A stretch of 58,169 nt of DNA from an uncultured Granulosicoccaceae bacterium (GTDB taxonomy: Bacteria > Pseudomonadota > Gammaproteobacteria > CALCKW01), in contig CALCKW010000013.1 in NCBI GenBank assembly GCA_937965695.1, positions 1 through 58,169 on the forward strand, in the 5' to 3' direction. Below the pieces are notes generated by a model. The model was not told the DNA's origin. It saw only the letters and a list, made by a program, of their open reading frames with translations, and did no database searches. Position 1 is the stretch's first letter; each line of letters begins with the position of its first letter. This document shows, one piece after another, positions 9,030-17,597 of this stretch. The position numbers were made by a program, and so were the translations under genes.

Positions 9030-10697
9030 CTAGTTCGACTCAGTATCTCCATCTAACAAACGACTCTCCAACAGCTCTCCGTGGTCGCTCAAAACTGGAT
9101 AGGCGAAGGCTGCAAAACGCGAGTTAATTTCTTTGAGAGCTCGCACTGTCTCGAGATGTACATCGCTGCTGCTAACGCTCTCTCGCGCCCCTCGACCTAG
9201 TCTTTCTAAGTGACGATCATGGCTACGCTGTTCCAGCTCACGCACGATTTCTTTTTCTTTTATTAGCAGACGGGCCGACTCCAAGTTCTCAGAGACTAAA
9301 ACGTTTAAAGCGAGTTGAATATTCGTCCCCACACGATTGTGGAGATGGGTCAGCTCACTCCAGCCCTCTTTAGAAAAACTCAATCCTTGCTTATGTACAT
9401 CAACAGACAGCCGCAGCATATCCTTTGAAATCAAATCACCCACCCGCTCAAGACTGATGGCGATATTGGTCAGTTGCATTCCGCGCTTTGATTGCTCTGC
9501 TGTGAGTTCGCGTTGGTTGAGCTCTGCGATATAAAGTTTGATGTCCGTGTGGAGTTGGTTGATATCAGCGTCCATCTTACGTACACGAGCAACCTCGGGA
9601 GGATTGTGCACCACAAAAAAATCCATGGTCGGAGCGAACATCACCCCTATCTGCTCACTCATGTGCATGAGTTCACGGGTGGCGCAGGCCAGCGCCAAGT
9701 TGGGGTTATCAAGCACATCTCGATTCAATGCACTAGCGGGTTTAAGGTTCGCCTCCTGTGCTTCCGCATCGACAATCAGCAGTTTACTCAAGCTTGATAT
9801 AGGAACGATAAGTGGCAGGAACAACAAAACTAGCGCAGCGTTAAACACAAAGTGAAAATTGACCAGCTGCCGTTCAGCACCCTCCCCCAACAGGTCGTAG
9901 GGCAAGGTGTAGAAACTCAGAACCCCCAGTACCGCAAGTGCACCGACAGACCGAATGATCAAATTGCCCAGAGCAATTTGTCGCGCTTTGAAATGACCGC
10001 TGCGTGTTAGCCAAACGGCGATTAAGCCGCCACCAACATTAGCGCCTAATACAAGTGTTACACCAGCCTCAATCGGGAGAACACCCAGAGCGCAAAAAGT
10101 TGCAAACAATAAAATCGCGGCGACACTGGAATGAAAAACAAACGTAAGCAGAGCCCCACCGAGGAAGGCCGTAAAGGTTTGGTCACTCAAATACTGCACA
10201 ATTGTCGGCAGAAATGCACTCGCCCTAATGGGTGTGGTTGCCTCGCCAATCATCTGCAGAGACAACAGGATAAAGGCGATACCGATAAAAACTCGGCCCA
10301 CCTGCTTGATGGTTCTCTTTTCAAACTTAAGAAAAAGTATACCACCGAGAGCTAAAAATAAAGGGATAAGCCCCGCAATTTTAAGGCTGAGGAACTGCAC
10401 CACAATCGCAGTGCCAAAATCGGCACCCAACACAACAGCCAGGGCAGCAGTGACGCCCATAACACCCGTTGCAGCAAAACCAGACACCAACAGGGCGACA
10501 GCGGTGGCACTCTGCAACAACACGGCGCCAAATATTCCTGCAGTCGCATTGAGCACAACGCCATGCCTGCTGCGCATGAAAATATTTTTCAGTGACGCGC
10601 CCATCGCACGCTCTACACCTGTACGTACCATGCGCGTCGAGTACAGCAATAACATCACCGCAGCCGTTAAGTGCAAGGCGAAGGTATAGACTTCCAT
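9030..10697 (-). CDS. Na+/phosphate cotransporter family protein with PhoU-like tail
   Basis: Inner-membrane sodium-dependent phosphate symporter of the NptA/PF02690 type. Two inverted membrane repeats are visible, each with a Gln/Ser-rich signature: QSATAVALLVSGFAATGVMG in the first and FHSSVAAILLFATFCALGVL in the second. From about residue 330 the protein becomes soluble and helical, with features of PhoU domains (ALACATRELMHMSEQ, SLERVGDLISKDML), as in full-length bacterial homologues of about 550 residues. GGAAGAAC precedes the ATG. It is tail-on to the AtuA operon and reads independently of the following catabolic genes. Confidence 0.92.
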   Translation of the reverse strand: MEVYTFALHLTAAVMLLLYSTRMVRTGVERAMGASLKNIFMRSRHGVVLNATAGIFGAVLLQSATAVALLVSGFAATGVMGVTAALAVVLGADFGTAIVVQFLSLKIAGLIPLFLALGGILFLKFEKRTIKQVGRVFIGIAFILLSLQMIGEATTPIRASAFLPTIVQYLSDQTFTAFLGGALLTFVFHSSVAAILLFATFCALGVLPIEAGVTLVLGANVGGGLIAVWLTRSGHFKARQIALGNLIIRSVGALAVLGVLSFYTLPYDLLGEGAERQLVNFHFVFNAALVLLFLPLIVPISSLSKLLIVDAEAQEANLKPASALNRDVLDNPNLALACATRELMHMSEQIGVMFAPTMDFFVVHNPPEVARVRKMDADINQLHTDIKLYIAELNQRELTAEQSKRGMQLTNIAISLERVGDLISKDMLRLSVDVHKQGLSFSKEGWSELTHLHNRVGTNIQLALNVLVSENLESARLLIKEKEIVRELEQRSHDRHLERLGRGARESVSSSDVHLETVRALKEINSRFAAFAYPVLSDHGELLESRLLDGDTESN

Positions 10698-10795
10698 CGT
10701 TCTTCCAGTGCCGAATAGGCAAGCTTGATTCTATACAAATCATAGCACCTACACAGCGATGGTTTTTTAACCCCTACATTGGATGATAAAGCGAG

Positions 10796-11506
10796 TTAGG
10801 TTCGTGCTGCTTCAAACTCACGCCATGCTTTTTCAAGCTTTTCAATATTAAACCCAGGCTCACGTGCAGGGCCGAGAATTAAGTGCTCGCTGTCCAACAA
10901 GGTATGGATGGCGCTTTCAAGCTTATCTATCACGTCAGTTGGAATAACTAACGCCCCGTGACGATCCGCATGCACTAAATCGCCGTTCTCAACATGGATA
11001 CCTTTTACTTTTACCGAAGTACCAATTTCTCGGACGTGAACAAAAGCGTGACTCGGGCCAATCGAACCTGCCACGACGGGAAAGCCGGGCTGCATGTCTC
11101 CTAGATCACGCATGACACCGTTAGTCAGCGCTCCATTTAAGCCGAGTCCACTGTGCACGGCGGTATGGACCTCACCCCACCAAGCACTGACACAATGGGG
11201 ATAATCAACGTCCTCTACAACCGCTATCGCAGGTCTGGGGCCACCAGCCATATGCCTAAAATAAGCTAAACGGCGCTCGCGGATAACGTCCTTTGCTTCC
11301 GTCGGTGCTTCCAAACCAGCAATTTTGGCCGTACGCGCAAAACCAACCATAGCAGGTGCTTCAGGAGCAGACGCGAACAGAGTGCCTTTAGTGTAGTTAT
11401 TAAAACCACGTTGGCCTTGCGCCACTTCGATGGCATTGCAAACAGTCGGCGTATCAACTTTTTGCAACAGCTCCAATAAACTTGAAGACAACTTTTGATC
11501 TGTCAT
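10796..11506 (-). CDS. RraA/HMG-aldolase family protein
   Basis: Member of the RraA-like fold that includes 4-hydroxy-4-methyl-2-oxoglutarate/oxaloacetate aldolases, which use a divalent metal to cleave 2-oxo acids. The metal/substrate loop GLNGALTNGVMRDLGDMQ and the tail HADRHGALVIPTDV are both present, as is the N-terminal TPTVCNAIE. With Arg and Asp of the MRD triad intact, an aldolase or oxaloacetate decarboxylase is more likely than the RNase E inhibitor RraA, which lacks full catalytic residues and is shorter. I start at the ATG with AGGAT upstream (236 residues). The preceding hydrolase gene ends 20 bases before it. Confidence 0.85.
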   Translation of the reverse strand: MTDQKLSSSLLELLQKVDTPTVCNAIEVAQGQRGFNNYTKGTLFASAPEAPAMVGFARTAKIAGLEAPTEAKDVIRERRLAYFRHMAGGPRPAIAVVEDVDYPHCVSAWWGEVHTAVHSGLGLNGALTNGVMRDLGDMQPGFPVVAGSIGPSHAFVHVREIGTSVKVKGIHVENGDLVHADRHGALVIPTDVIDKLESAIHTLLDSEHLILGPAREPGFNIEKLEKAWREFEAART

Positions 11507-11526
11507 GGAAAAATCCTGCTTGTATT

Positions 11527-12231
11527 TTATAGAGAATCGCAGGCATAGAGCCATGCTTGTAGATGGCGATTGGTCTCAATAGGTTGTTCTAGCACCGGTA
11601 GGTGCCCCGCATTCTCAACAATCGCCAAGGTTGAGCCGGGCACCATTTTTTGCATCATCTGATGGCGCTCTGGCGGGCAGAGTTTGTCCGATTCGCCGCA
11701 GAGTATCAACGTGGGCACACGTACCGAGCGAAGTGTATCGCTCAAATCCAAACGATCGCGAAGCGCTAGCGATTGTCGTATAAATACGTCACGACCCAGC
11801 TGCAACGCCATGTGTGCGCAGAGATCTAGGATCTCCGTTCTATTCTCTCCGTTGGCTAGATAGTTGGGTTTCATCTCCTCTCGCATCACTTCTAACAGGC
11901 CACCGGCCCGTACTTTCACCATTTGCGGGTATCGTCGTTGCTTAACCTGATCGAGTTCAGCCAAAGGATTGGTATCCAATAAAGCGAGCCCTTTAACTCT
12001 CGCCGGTGCTTGCCGCAAGACTTCCAGTGCGACAATGCCACCCATACTTAATCCACACAGCGCAAACTCTGGAGGCGCCTGCCGAATGACATCTTCCGCT
12101 AGCTTGGAGATATCCTCGTGGGCATTTATGGGTGCAAAGTGCACCGCCCGCTCCGCTGAGAAGTGAGCAGTTTGTTCTCTAAATAATTGAGCCGTGCACA
12201 TCATGCCCGGCAACATCAGAAGAGGTATCAA
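11527..12231 (-). CDS. Alpha/beta hydrolase
   Basis: Soluble serine hydrolase of about 234 residues. The nucleophile elbow is CGLSMGG, the acid is in LCGESDKLCP and the catalytic His in ENAGHLPVLEQP, so the triad is complete. The N-terminal LMLPGMMCTAQLF resembles PcaD/BioH-like carboxylesterases. The start is probably TTG, sharing TTGA with the stop codon of the upstream MetE-like gene, with GAGG about 9 bases before; an ATG five codons in is the alternative. The tight coupling suggests that it acts on a product made by its upstream neighbour. Substrate unknown. Confidence 0.88.
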   Translation of the reverse strand: MIPLLMLPGMMCTAQLFREQTAHFSAERAVHFAPINAHEDISKLAEDVIRQAPPEFALCGLSMGGIVALEVLRQAPARVKGLALLDTNPLAELDQVKQRRYPQMVKVRAGGLLEVMREEMKPNYLANGENRTEILDLCAHMALQLGRDVFIRQSLALRDRLDLSDTLRSVRVPTLILCGESDKLCPPERHQMMQKMVPGSTLAIVENAGHLPVLEQPIETNRHLQAWLYACDSL

Positions 12232-13361
12232 TTGACAGGCCTCACCAGCGCCGCCCCTTCAGACAATACAGCCAGCTTGGCATAGGCGATGTCAGGATCA
12301 ACCGCGCCAAAACCTGCAAACGTACCAAAACCACAATCAGAACCTGCTTGCACACGATCCGCCCCTACTATGTCGACAAAGCGTGCAAGTCGCTCTGCGA
12401 CCAATCGCGGGTGTTCAACAAAGTTTGTTGTCGTGTCAACGACACCTGGAATCAATATTTTATCGTCAGGAATTTCGTTTTTTCGATCACGGAACACCGT
12501 CCACTCGTGCGCATGGCGCGGGTTAGAGGTTTCAAACAACACATGATTAGCCCGAGTGTTCATCAGCACCGGAAAAACAGTCTCCATGTCGACGTCACAG
12601 ACGTGAGGGCCCTCATAGTTACCCCAGCAAATATGAACACGTACGTTGGCGGGATCGATATCTCGAAGCGCATGATTGAGCGCCTCCACGTGCATCTGCG
12701 CAATTTTCACAAACTCCGCATCACTGAGATCGCTAAACAGCATGTGCCGAGACAGCGCTAAATCAGGGCAATCCAGTTGAAGTTTAAGACCAGCACCCAC
12801 AATAGTCTCGTACTCTTCTTTCATGACGTCGGCCAATGCCGCTAAGTACTGTTCACGATCGGGGTAGAAACTGTTTTGCAGAAACAGAGAAATGACACCG
12901 GGAGAAGCAGCATTCATAAAACCACCACCTGCACCGTGCTCAGCTATCGCGGCTTTAAGATTAGAAATATCTTTCTGCAGCTCTCCTTGTCCCTTCGAGC
13001 GTACCTCGCCCGTGCACATAGGACGTGCGTATTGCGGCGTTCCGCCTTCATTGGCCAATCGCTCCAAAAAGCCTGGGAACAGCTTTAAATCTGCGGGAGC
13101 ATTGCGCTCACTGTCACCAGAGAAACCCGTGTAGCGGTCTTTGACGTAGGTTGCGTACGAAATTTTACTGGTTTCACCATCGGAGACTATGTCAACGCCC
13201 GCCTCGACTTGGCGCTTCACAGTGCGGGAGACAGCGTTTGTCATACACTGATCAAAAGCCGCCTGATCATAATCTTCTTCTCGCTCGCGAGCAAAAATGA
13301 AGTCAACCACTTCTTGACTGCGTGGCAGCGACCCGACATGCGTTACAGGAATATTTTTCAT
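12228..13361 (-). CDS. MetE C-terminal-like zinc methyltransferase/lyase family protein
   Basis: Cobalamin-independent methionine synthase C-terminal-like barrel protein of 377 residues. It begins with THVGSLPR as in the family. The zinc ligands are all visible: His and Cys in VRVHICWGN, Glu in LFETSNPRH and Cys in AGSDCGFG. The MetE N-terminal half is missing, so this is the short group that includes epoxyalkane:coenzyme M transferase and many uncharacterised catabolic proteins, rather than a methionine synthase. It is first in a coupled trio with an esterase-like hydrolase and an aldolase, which favours a degradative role such as thiol-dependent C-O or C-S chemistry; this is inference. Confidence 0.82.
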   Translation of the reverse strand: MKNIPVTHVGSLPRSQEVVDFIFAREREEDYDQAAFDQCMTNAVSRTVKRQVEAGVDIVSDGETSKISYATYVKDRYTGFSGDSERNAPADLKLFPGFLERLANEGGTPQYARPMCTGEVRSKGQGELQKDISNLKAAIAEHGAGGGFMNAASPGVISLFLQNSFYPDREQYLAALADVMKEEYETIVGAGLKLQLDCPDLALSRHMLFSDLSDAEFVKIAQMHVEALNHALRDIDPANVRVHICWGNYEGPHVCDVDMETVFPVLMNTRANHVLFETSNPRHAHEWTVFRDRKNEIPDDKILIPGVVDTTTNFVEHPRLVAERLARFVDIVGADRVQAGSDCGFGTFAGFGAVDPDIAYAKLAVLSEGAALVRPVN

Positions 13362-13793
13362 CTATTAACTGCTCCTAACAATGAGTATCTACGGACATGC
13401 TACCAATGAAGTACATGCCCACGATCGTGCTGGCGGGCCAGGCGCGAAAATTAGCCAATTCCAACAGTACGGTTACACCAACCAATTTCTCCATCAGTCG
13501 GGCACAAGAATCGAATGCTAAAGATAGCGGGATAAGTACACTATTCTATCCCCTTACACCCAATAAATATTAACGCATCATTAAAATGGGCTAAATGATA
13601 GAACCAAAAATAGCTTCATCGGCACGCAAACTACGGCAAATAAGACGATTTTCCACTTTAGTCTTCTCCAATTCGTCACCAAAATAATTTGGCTAACCAG
13701 ACTAATGCTTCCACATGACCAAAGCTAGGCTCGTTCTCTCGCTAACAACTCAGCGAACTTAGCGAACTGATTAAAAGCTAGTTTTGAGAAAGA
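13362..13793. other. Gene-free stretch upstream of the MetE-like gene
   Basis: No open frame or RNA gene is convincing. An inverted repeat GGGATA/TATCCC with a 12-base spacer (13529-13552) and a direct repeat AGCGAACT near 13750 are the only structures noticed. The promoter for the MetE-like trio should lie here, and transcription of the SnoaL/bicupin operon should end here, but no clear terminator was found. Confidence 0.5.
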
Positions 13794-14762
13794 TCAGAGC
13801 ACGCTGGTGGGGCCTGCGCGGTCGTCAGTATTGCGCACACGGTACAGACTGGCTTCTCCACTCATGCTCGGTTCCAAGGCGTGCGCCAAACCTGGTGGCA
13901 CAGCACAGGTGTCCCCGGGGTTAAGAACCGCAGAGCCTCCTTCCCAAGAGAGACGCCAATGGCCACGCATCACCATCAGAATCTCGTGGCGTTTACTGCT
14001 GTGCATGTTACCGTCTAAAGAATCTCTACTTATAAAATCCACGTCGAAGCCGGGCTTGTCTTTTATCAAGGCTGTGGCACCGATCACTTCGCAAGGTTTG
14101 CTAGCAGACAGTGACATTAGATCGTGGTAGCGAGCCACGTAATGACACACGACGTGCTCAGCCTCGGGCTCTGCCATCAGCGCCAGCTGGTCGTCGCTCA
14201 TCACAGGCATGGGCTCGATCCCATCCGGCGGGTGTTGGTCTTTTTTAGTGTCATACAACACACCGTTCTGGCCCAAAATCAGGCCATGCTCTCGCGCCTC
14301 TTCTATGACTTGCGGGGCCCAGATAACGCCGCCTCCCGCATCGTCCCCGCCCAGCACCGCCATGATCATGCCGTAGTCTGTGCCGATATTTTCAAAACCG
14401 CGAAACATGCCCGTGGGGATATTTATAATGTCGCCCTCTTCAAGCAGCACTTCGCCGGTTTTCCCCCAACGCCCCCAGAAAAAACGCCAGCGCCCTTTGA
14501 GCACAAAAAAAACTTCGGCAGTGCGGTGCGTGTGAAGCGAGTTACGACACTTGGGCGGCTGCCCCGCCGCACCAATATTAAACCCAGGTGTCTCTTTTAT
14601 ATGGACATGCTGATCGGGGCTTTCAGAGACGCCACCACCAATAATCGTGAAATTCTCTTTTTGGTCTGAGCCAGGCGTGTGTGCATCTATAAATGCCGTC
14701 CGGCAAGGCTGCAAGTCACCGTACCGTACAATGCGCGCTTCCATTTCATCGACTGATAACAT
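13794..14762 (-). CDS. Bicupin domain protein
   Basis: Two cupin barrels in 322 residues. The first has the metal motif NSLHTHRTAEVFFVLKGRW with a later GDIINIPTGMFRGFEN; the second has MHSSKRHEILMVMRGHWRLSW and GDTCAVPPGLAHALEP. The arrangement resembles gentisate dioxygenase-like and other bicupin oxygenases or isomerases, but the second barrel lacks a clean HxH, so only the first is likely to hold metal. Last gene of the minus-strand catabolic operon, 4 bases after the preceding SnoaL gene. The role is presumably a ring- or enol-handling step in the unknown pathway; that is inference. Confidence 0.8.
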   Translation of the reverse strand: MLSVDEMEARIVRYGDLQPCRTAFIDAHTPGSDQKENFTIIGGGVSESPDQHVHIKETPGFNIGAAGQPPKCRNSLHTHRTAEVFFVLKGRWRFFWGRWGKTGEVLLEEGDIINIPTGMFRGFENIGTDYGMIMAVLGGDDAGGGVIWAPQVIEEAREHGLILGQNGVLYDTKKDQHPPDGIEPMPVMSDDQLALMAEPEAEHVVCHYVARYHDLMSLSASKPCEVIGATALIKDKPGFDVDFISRDSLDGNMHSSKRHEILMVMRGHWRLSWEGGSAVLNPGDTCAVPPGLAHALEPSMSGEASLYRVRNTDDRAGPTSVL

Positions 14763-14766
14763 GTGA

Positions 14767-15735
14767 TTAACCTGCCTTTAACGCTATCTGTTTCCAGACG
14801 GCTGTTTCATCAAACAAAACAAATTCTCGGCGCAAACCCCAAGGGCCAAACTCGGCATGGCAAACACCCATGACATAGACGTCAGCACCACTAGGCGCAC
14901 CAAAAGCGCCCCAACCATCGTGCTTGCCCTGCAAGCTCCAGCGAATCGCCGCGCGAGGTGGCATCATAGGATCATCTCGCCCAATCTGATGCTCAATGCT
15001 AAATTCAGCATCGGGAAAACTGGCTCGTAGACCGGTCCAAAATTTATCCGCATCATCGTGCGAATGACCTGTAACCCCACCGGGATACTCCAACTGGCAT
15101 CCCCTGTCGTATTCAGCAGGAATTGCTGCGAGATCCGCGCTCATCAGGCGGGCCAGCAGGTCGGCATAGCGCTGCCCCCATTCATTGTCATTCCCCATCC
15201 CTTTATAGGGGCCTGGCTTGTCAATACTCGGCGAAAACAATGGCGCGCAGTTTTCCGCACCACCTTCGCTCTCGATTTGCGAACGAGCAAAGTCAAGCGG
15301 ATCAAACCCCAATTGCCGCACTATCGCACCCTGATCCCGAATTAACCATTCATCGTTGATCTGGTTATTGATGGCATGACAGTCAGCGATAATTCGATAT
15401 CCTAGACGTGTGCCACTGGCTTTTCCGTAGACACCGTCTCCGCTGTGAGTGGCGGTAGAAAAAATACGATGCGACGACAACATGCCCTCTTCGGGTGAGC
15501 CACTCCAGATAACGTCTTCGCCCAGTAATTTCCGATCGGGGAATTCCGCCAGTGTCGCCAATGTGGCGGCGATAACGCCTTGGTTACCCACCACTACCGA
15601 GGCAGGAGACCGCACAACGATATCAGGAGAATAATAATGATGAAGCGTCGCGATGCCGCGATCTTCCCAAATCTCTTTGGTGATACCGATGATGTAGTCT
15701 GGGAAGTCTCTAAACTTCTCATCAAAACCTTGCAT
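14767..15735 (-). CDS. Tandem SnoaL/NTF2-like protein (copy A)
   Basis: A 322-residue protein made of two NTF2-fold (SnoaL-like) halves, roughly 1-150 and 185-322. The first half shows HYYSPDIVVRSPASVVVG and DEWLIRDQGAIVRQLGFDP, the second CQLEYPGGVTGHSHDDADKFW followed by LRASFPDAEFSIEHQIG and FVLFDETAVWKQIAL. SnoaL-type proteins catalyse aldol cyclisation, isomerisation or hydrolysis in a small conical pocket. No signal peptide, so cytoplasmic. AGGAG overlaps the end of lacI upstream. It is the most diverged of the four SnoaL genes here. Confidence 0.78.
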   Translation of the reverse strand: MQGFDEKFRDFPDYIIGITKEIWEDRGIATLHHYYSPDIVVRSPASVVVGNQGVIAATLATLAEFPDRKLLGEDVIWSGSPEEGMLSSHRIFSTATHSGDGVYGKASGTRLGYRIIADCHAINNQINDEWLIRDQGAIVRQLGFDPLDFARSQIESEGGAENCAPLFSPSIDKPGPYKGMGNDNEWGQRYADLLARLMSADLAAIPAEYDRGCQLEYPGGVTGHSHDDADKFWTGLRASFPDAEFSIEHQIGRDDPMMPPRAAIRWSLQGKHDGWGAFGAPSGADVYVMGVCHAEFGPWGLRREFVLFDETAVWKQIALKAG

Positions 15736-15748
15736 GTCGTTCTCCTAG

Positions 15749-16765
15749 CTATTCTTCCGCAACAGCTGATGTCGTGTTTCTCACAACCAGTGGCCCGTCG
15801 AGCGACAGCCGTCGAGGTGGTGTGTCTTTTTGATTTATTTGCGCCATTAGCACAGCGATCGTTTCATCAACCATGCGATTAGCTGGTTGGCGTACGGTTG
15901 TTAATTTATAAGCTGCCCAAGCTGCTGCCGGTACGTCGTCGTAACCGACAACCGCCACGTCCTCAGGCACAGATAATCCCAATTCATCGCGCAGCACATC
16001 TATAACAGCGAAAGCCATATGGTCGTTGCAGACAAATACCGCTTCGGGCCGATTTTTAGTTGTAAACATTTCCCGAGCGGCAATCTTGGCTTGCTCAAAC
16101 TGAAAATCGCCCTGGCCACGGGAATGCAACTGCAATCCCGCCGCGGCTAGCCCTTGGCAAAACCCAGCCTCGCGATCTCGCTGTGTTGATGCCCCACTCC
16201 AACCGGCGATATATCCCATGTTTTTGTAACCACACTGCAGTAGGTGTTCAGCCACTTTGCGACCACCCGCAACGTTATCAGAGGTGATGGACGACAAATG
16301 ATCGTCGTCTTGTGTGCGGTTAAACAAAACCACCGGTACGCCAGCGTCGTTGCAGCGCGAAGCAAGATCTGAAGACATAGACACCGCAGCTAAAACGATA
16401 CCGTCAACTTGATAGTCAAGGATCTCCTCCAGAACTTCATCGATATTGCTGGAGGTTTGCTTCGCCATAAAAACAAGCACGTGATAGCCCTCTGCTTGTA
16501 GCGAGCTTGAGAGCTTTTCTAAAACTTCCGGATAAAAATGGTTATTTAAGTACGCGACCACAAGCCCAATGATTCGCGACTTGCCGGTGATCAATGAGCG
16601 CGCGAGTACATTAGGCCGATAACCGAGTTCATCGGCTGCGCTGCGCACCTTGTCAGCCGTTTTTTTGGAAACACTAGCACCCGGTGTAAATACCCTCGAC
16701 ACGGCAGACTGGCTGACTCCAGCGAACTTGGCCACCTGCGCCGATGTGACTTTATCCTTGGCCAT
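15749..16765 (-). CDS. LacI-family transcriptional repressor
   Basis: DNA-binding repressor of 338 residues. Helix-turn-helix VTSAQVAKFAGVSQSAVSRVF is at the N-terminus, followed by the hinge helix RPNVLARSLITGKSRIIGLV and a periplasmic-binding-like effector domain ending RQPANRMVDETIAVLMAQI. The hinge LARSL fits minor-groove insertion at a central CpG. The gene is unusual in sitting ninth in the operon it probably controls, 9 bases after the SDR gene. Its likely operator is the palindrome between the ATPase gene and the divergent SnoaL gene. The inducer is probably a pathway intermediate. Confidence 0.93.
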   Translation of the reverse strand: MAKDKVTSAQVAKFAGVSQSAVSRVFTPGASVSKKTADKVRSAADELGYRPNVLARSLITGKSRIIGLVVAYLNNHFYPEVLEKLSSSLQAEGYHVLVFMAKQTSSNIDEVLEEILDYQVDGIVLAAVSMSSDLASRCNDAGVPVVLFNRTQDDDHLSSITSDNVAGGRKVAEHLLQCGYKNMGYIAGWSGASTQRDREAGFCQGLAAAGLQLHSRGQGDFQFEQAKIAAREMFTTKNRPEAVFVCNDHMAFAVIDVLRDELGLSVPEDVAVVGYDDVPAAAWAAYKLTTVRQPANRMVDETIAVLMAQINQKDTPPRRLSLDGPLVVRNTTSAVAEE

Positions 16766-16774
16766 GTAAATCCA

Positions 16775-17542
16775 TCAGTCAGCCGTCCATCCGCCGTCAA
16801 CCATCATAGCTGTGCCTGTGACTAGAGCGGAAGCATCTGTTGCCAAATACAACACAGCCCCCATGATGTCTTCAACCACCCCCGTGCGCCCCAGTTTTAT
16901 TTTTTCTTCAATCCATTTCACCCGATCGGGTTGATCAAATGTCTGCTCGGTGAGAGGCGTACGGATAAACGTGGGACAGATAGTATTTACCCTTATCTGC
17001 TTCGGCCCCCACTCTATGGCCATCGCCTTGGTAAAACCTTCAACGGCGAATTTGGACGCACAGTAAACAGAGCGGTCGATGCCACCCACGTGTGCCATTT
17101 GAGAGGAAATGCTGATAAGAGAGCCAGCTTTGCCCACGGCCAACAGGCCTTTGGCAACTGCTTGGCACAGAAAGTAAGCCCCTCGCACATTGACGTCCAT
17201 CACCGCGTCAAAGTCGTCGAGCTGCGTCGCTTCAGCGGCACCGTGCCGAGCCAGACCGGCACTGTTTACCAAAACATCAAAGGGCCCGTGCTGCGAGATC
17301 ACAGAAGCGGTTGTCTCTACATCCGAAACATCCAGCGCAAGCGCGTGCGCCATCCAACCTTCAGCTCTAATTGCCGCCACTGCATCTTGCAACTGTGCTT
17401 CGCGCCGCGCAGCTAAGCAAACTTCAGCACCGGCCTCAGCCAATGCGCTGGCACAGGCGAGCCCGATACCTGAAGAGGCTCCGACCACCAAAGCTCGCTT
17501 TCCATCGAGTCTGAATGAGGGTGTTCGCGGCAAAGATGTCAT
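16775..17542 (-). CDS. SDR-family oxidoreductase
   Basis: Classical short-chain dehydrogenase of 255 residues. Cofactor motif GASSGIG near residue 20, NSAGLARHG in the place of NNAG, catalytic Ser in SISSQMAHVGG, and YCASK for the Tyr/Lys pair. The C-terminus ALVTGTAMMVDGGW is standard. I chose the ATG giving LDGKRALVVGASSGIG close to the start; the upstream extension runs into the preceding SnoaL gene and has no homology to SDRs. It would oxidise an alcohol in the pathway, following or preceding the HisD-type dehydrogenase. Substrate unknown. Confidence 0.9.
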   Translation of the reverse strand: MTSLPRTPSFRLDGKRALVVGASSGIGLACASALAEAGAEVCLAARREAQLQDAVAAIRAEGWMAHALALDVSDVETTASVISQHGPFDVLVNSAGLARHGAAEATQLDDFDAVMDVNVRGAYFLCQAVAKGLLAVGKAGSLISISSQMAHVGGIDRSVYCASKFAVEGFTKAMAIEWGPKQIRVNTICPTFIRTPLTEQTFDQPDRVKWIEEKIKLGRTGVVEDIMGAVLYLATDASALVTGTAMMVDGGWTAD

Positions 17543-17597
17543 CGTGTTGCTCTCGTTGGTAAGTTCAAATAGATCAGCCGCAGCTCGGTCCAACCAT

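Noticed and set aside
13362..13793. Small RNA or tRNA in the long gap
   Set aside because: No cloverleaf or conserved RNA motif was found on either strand by eye.
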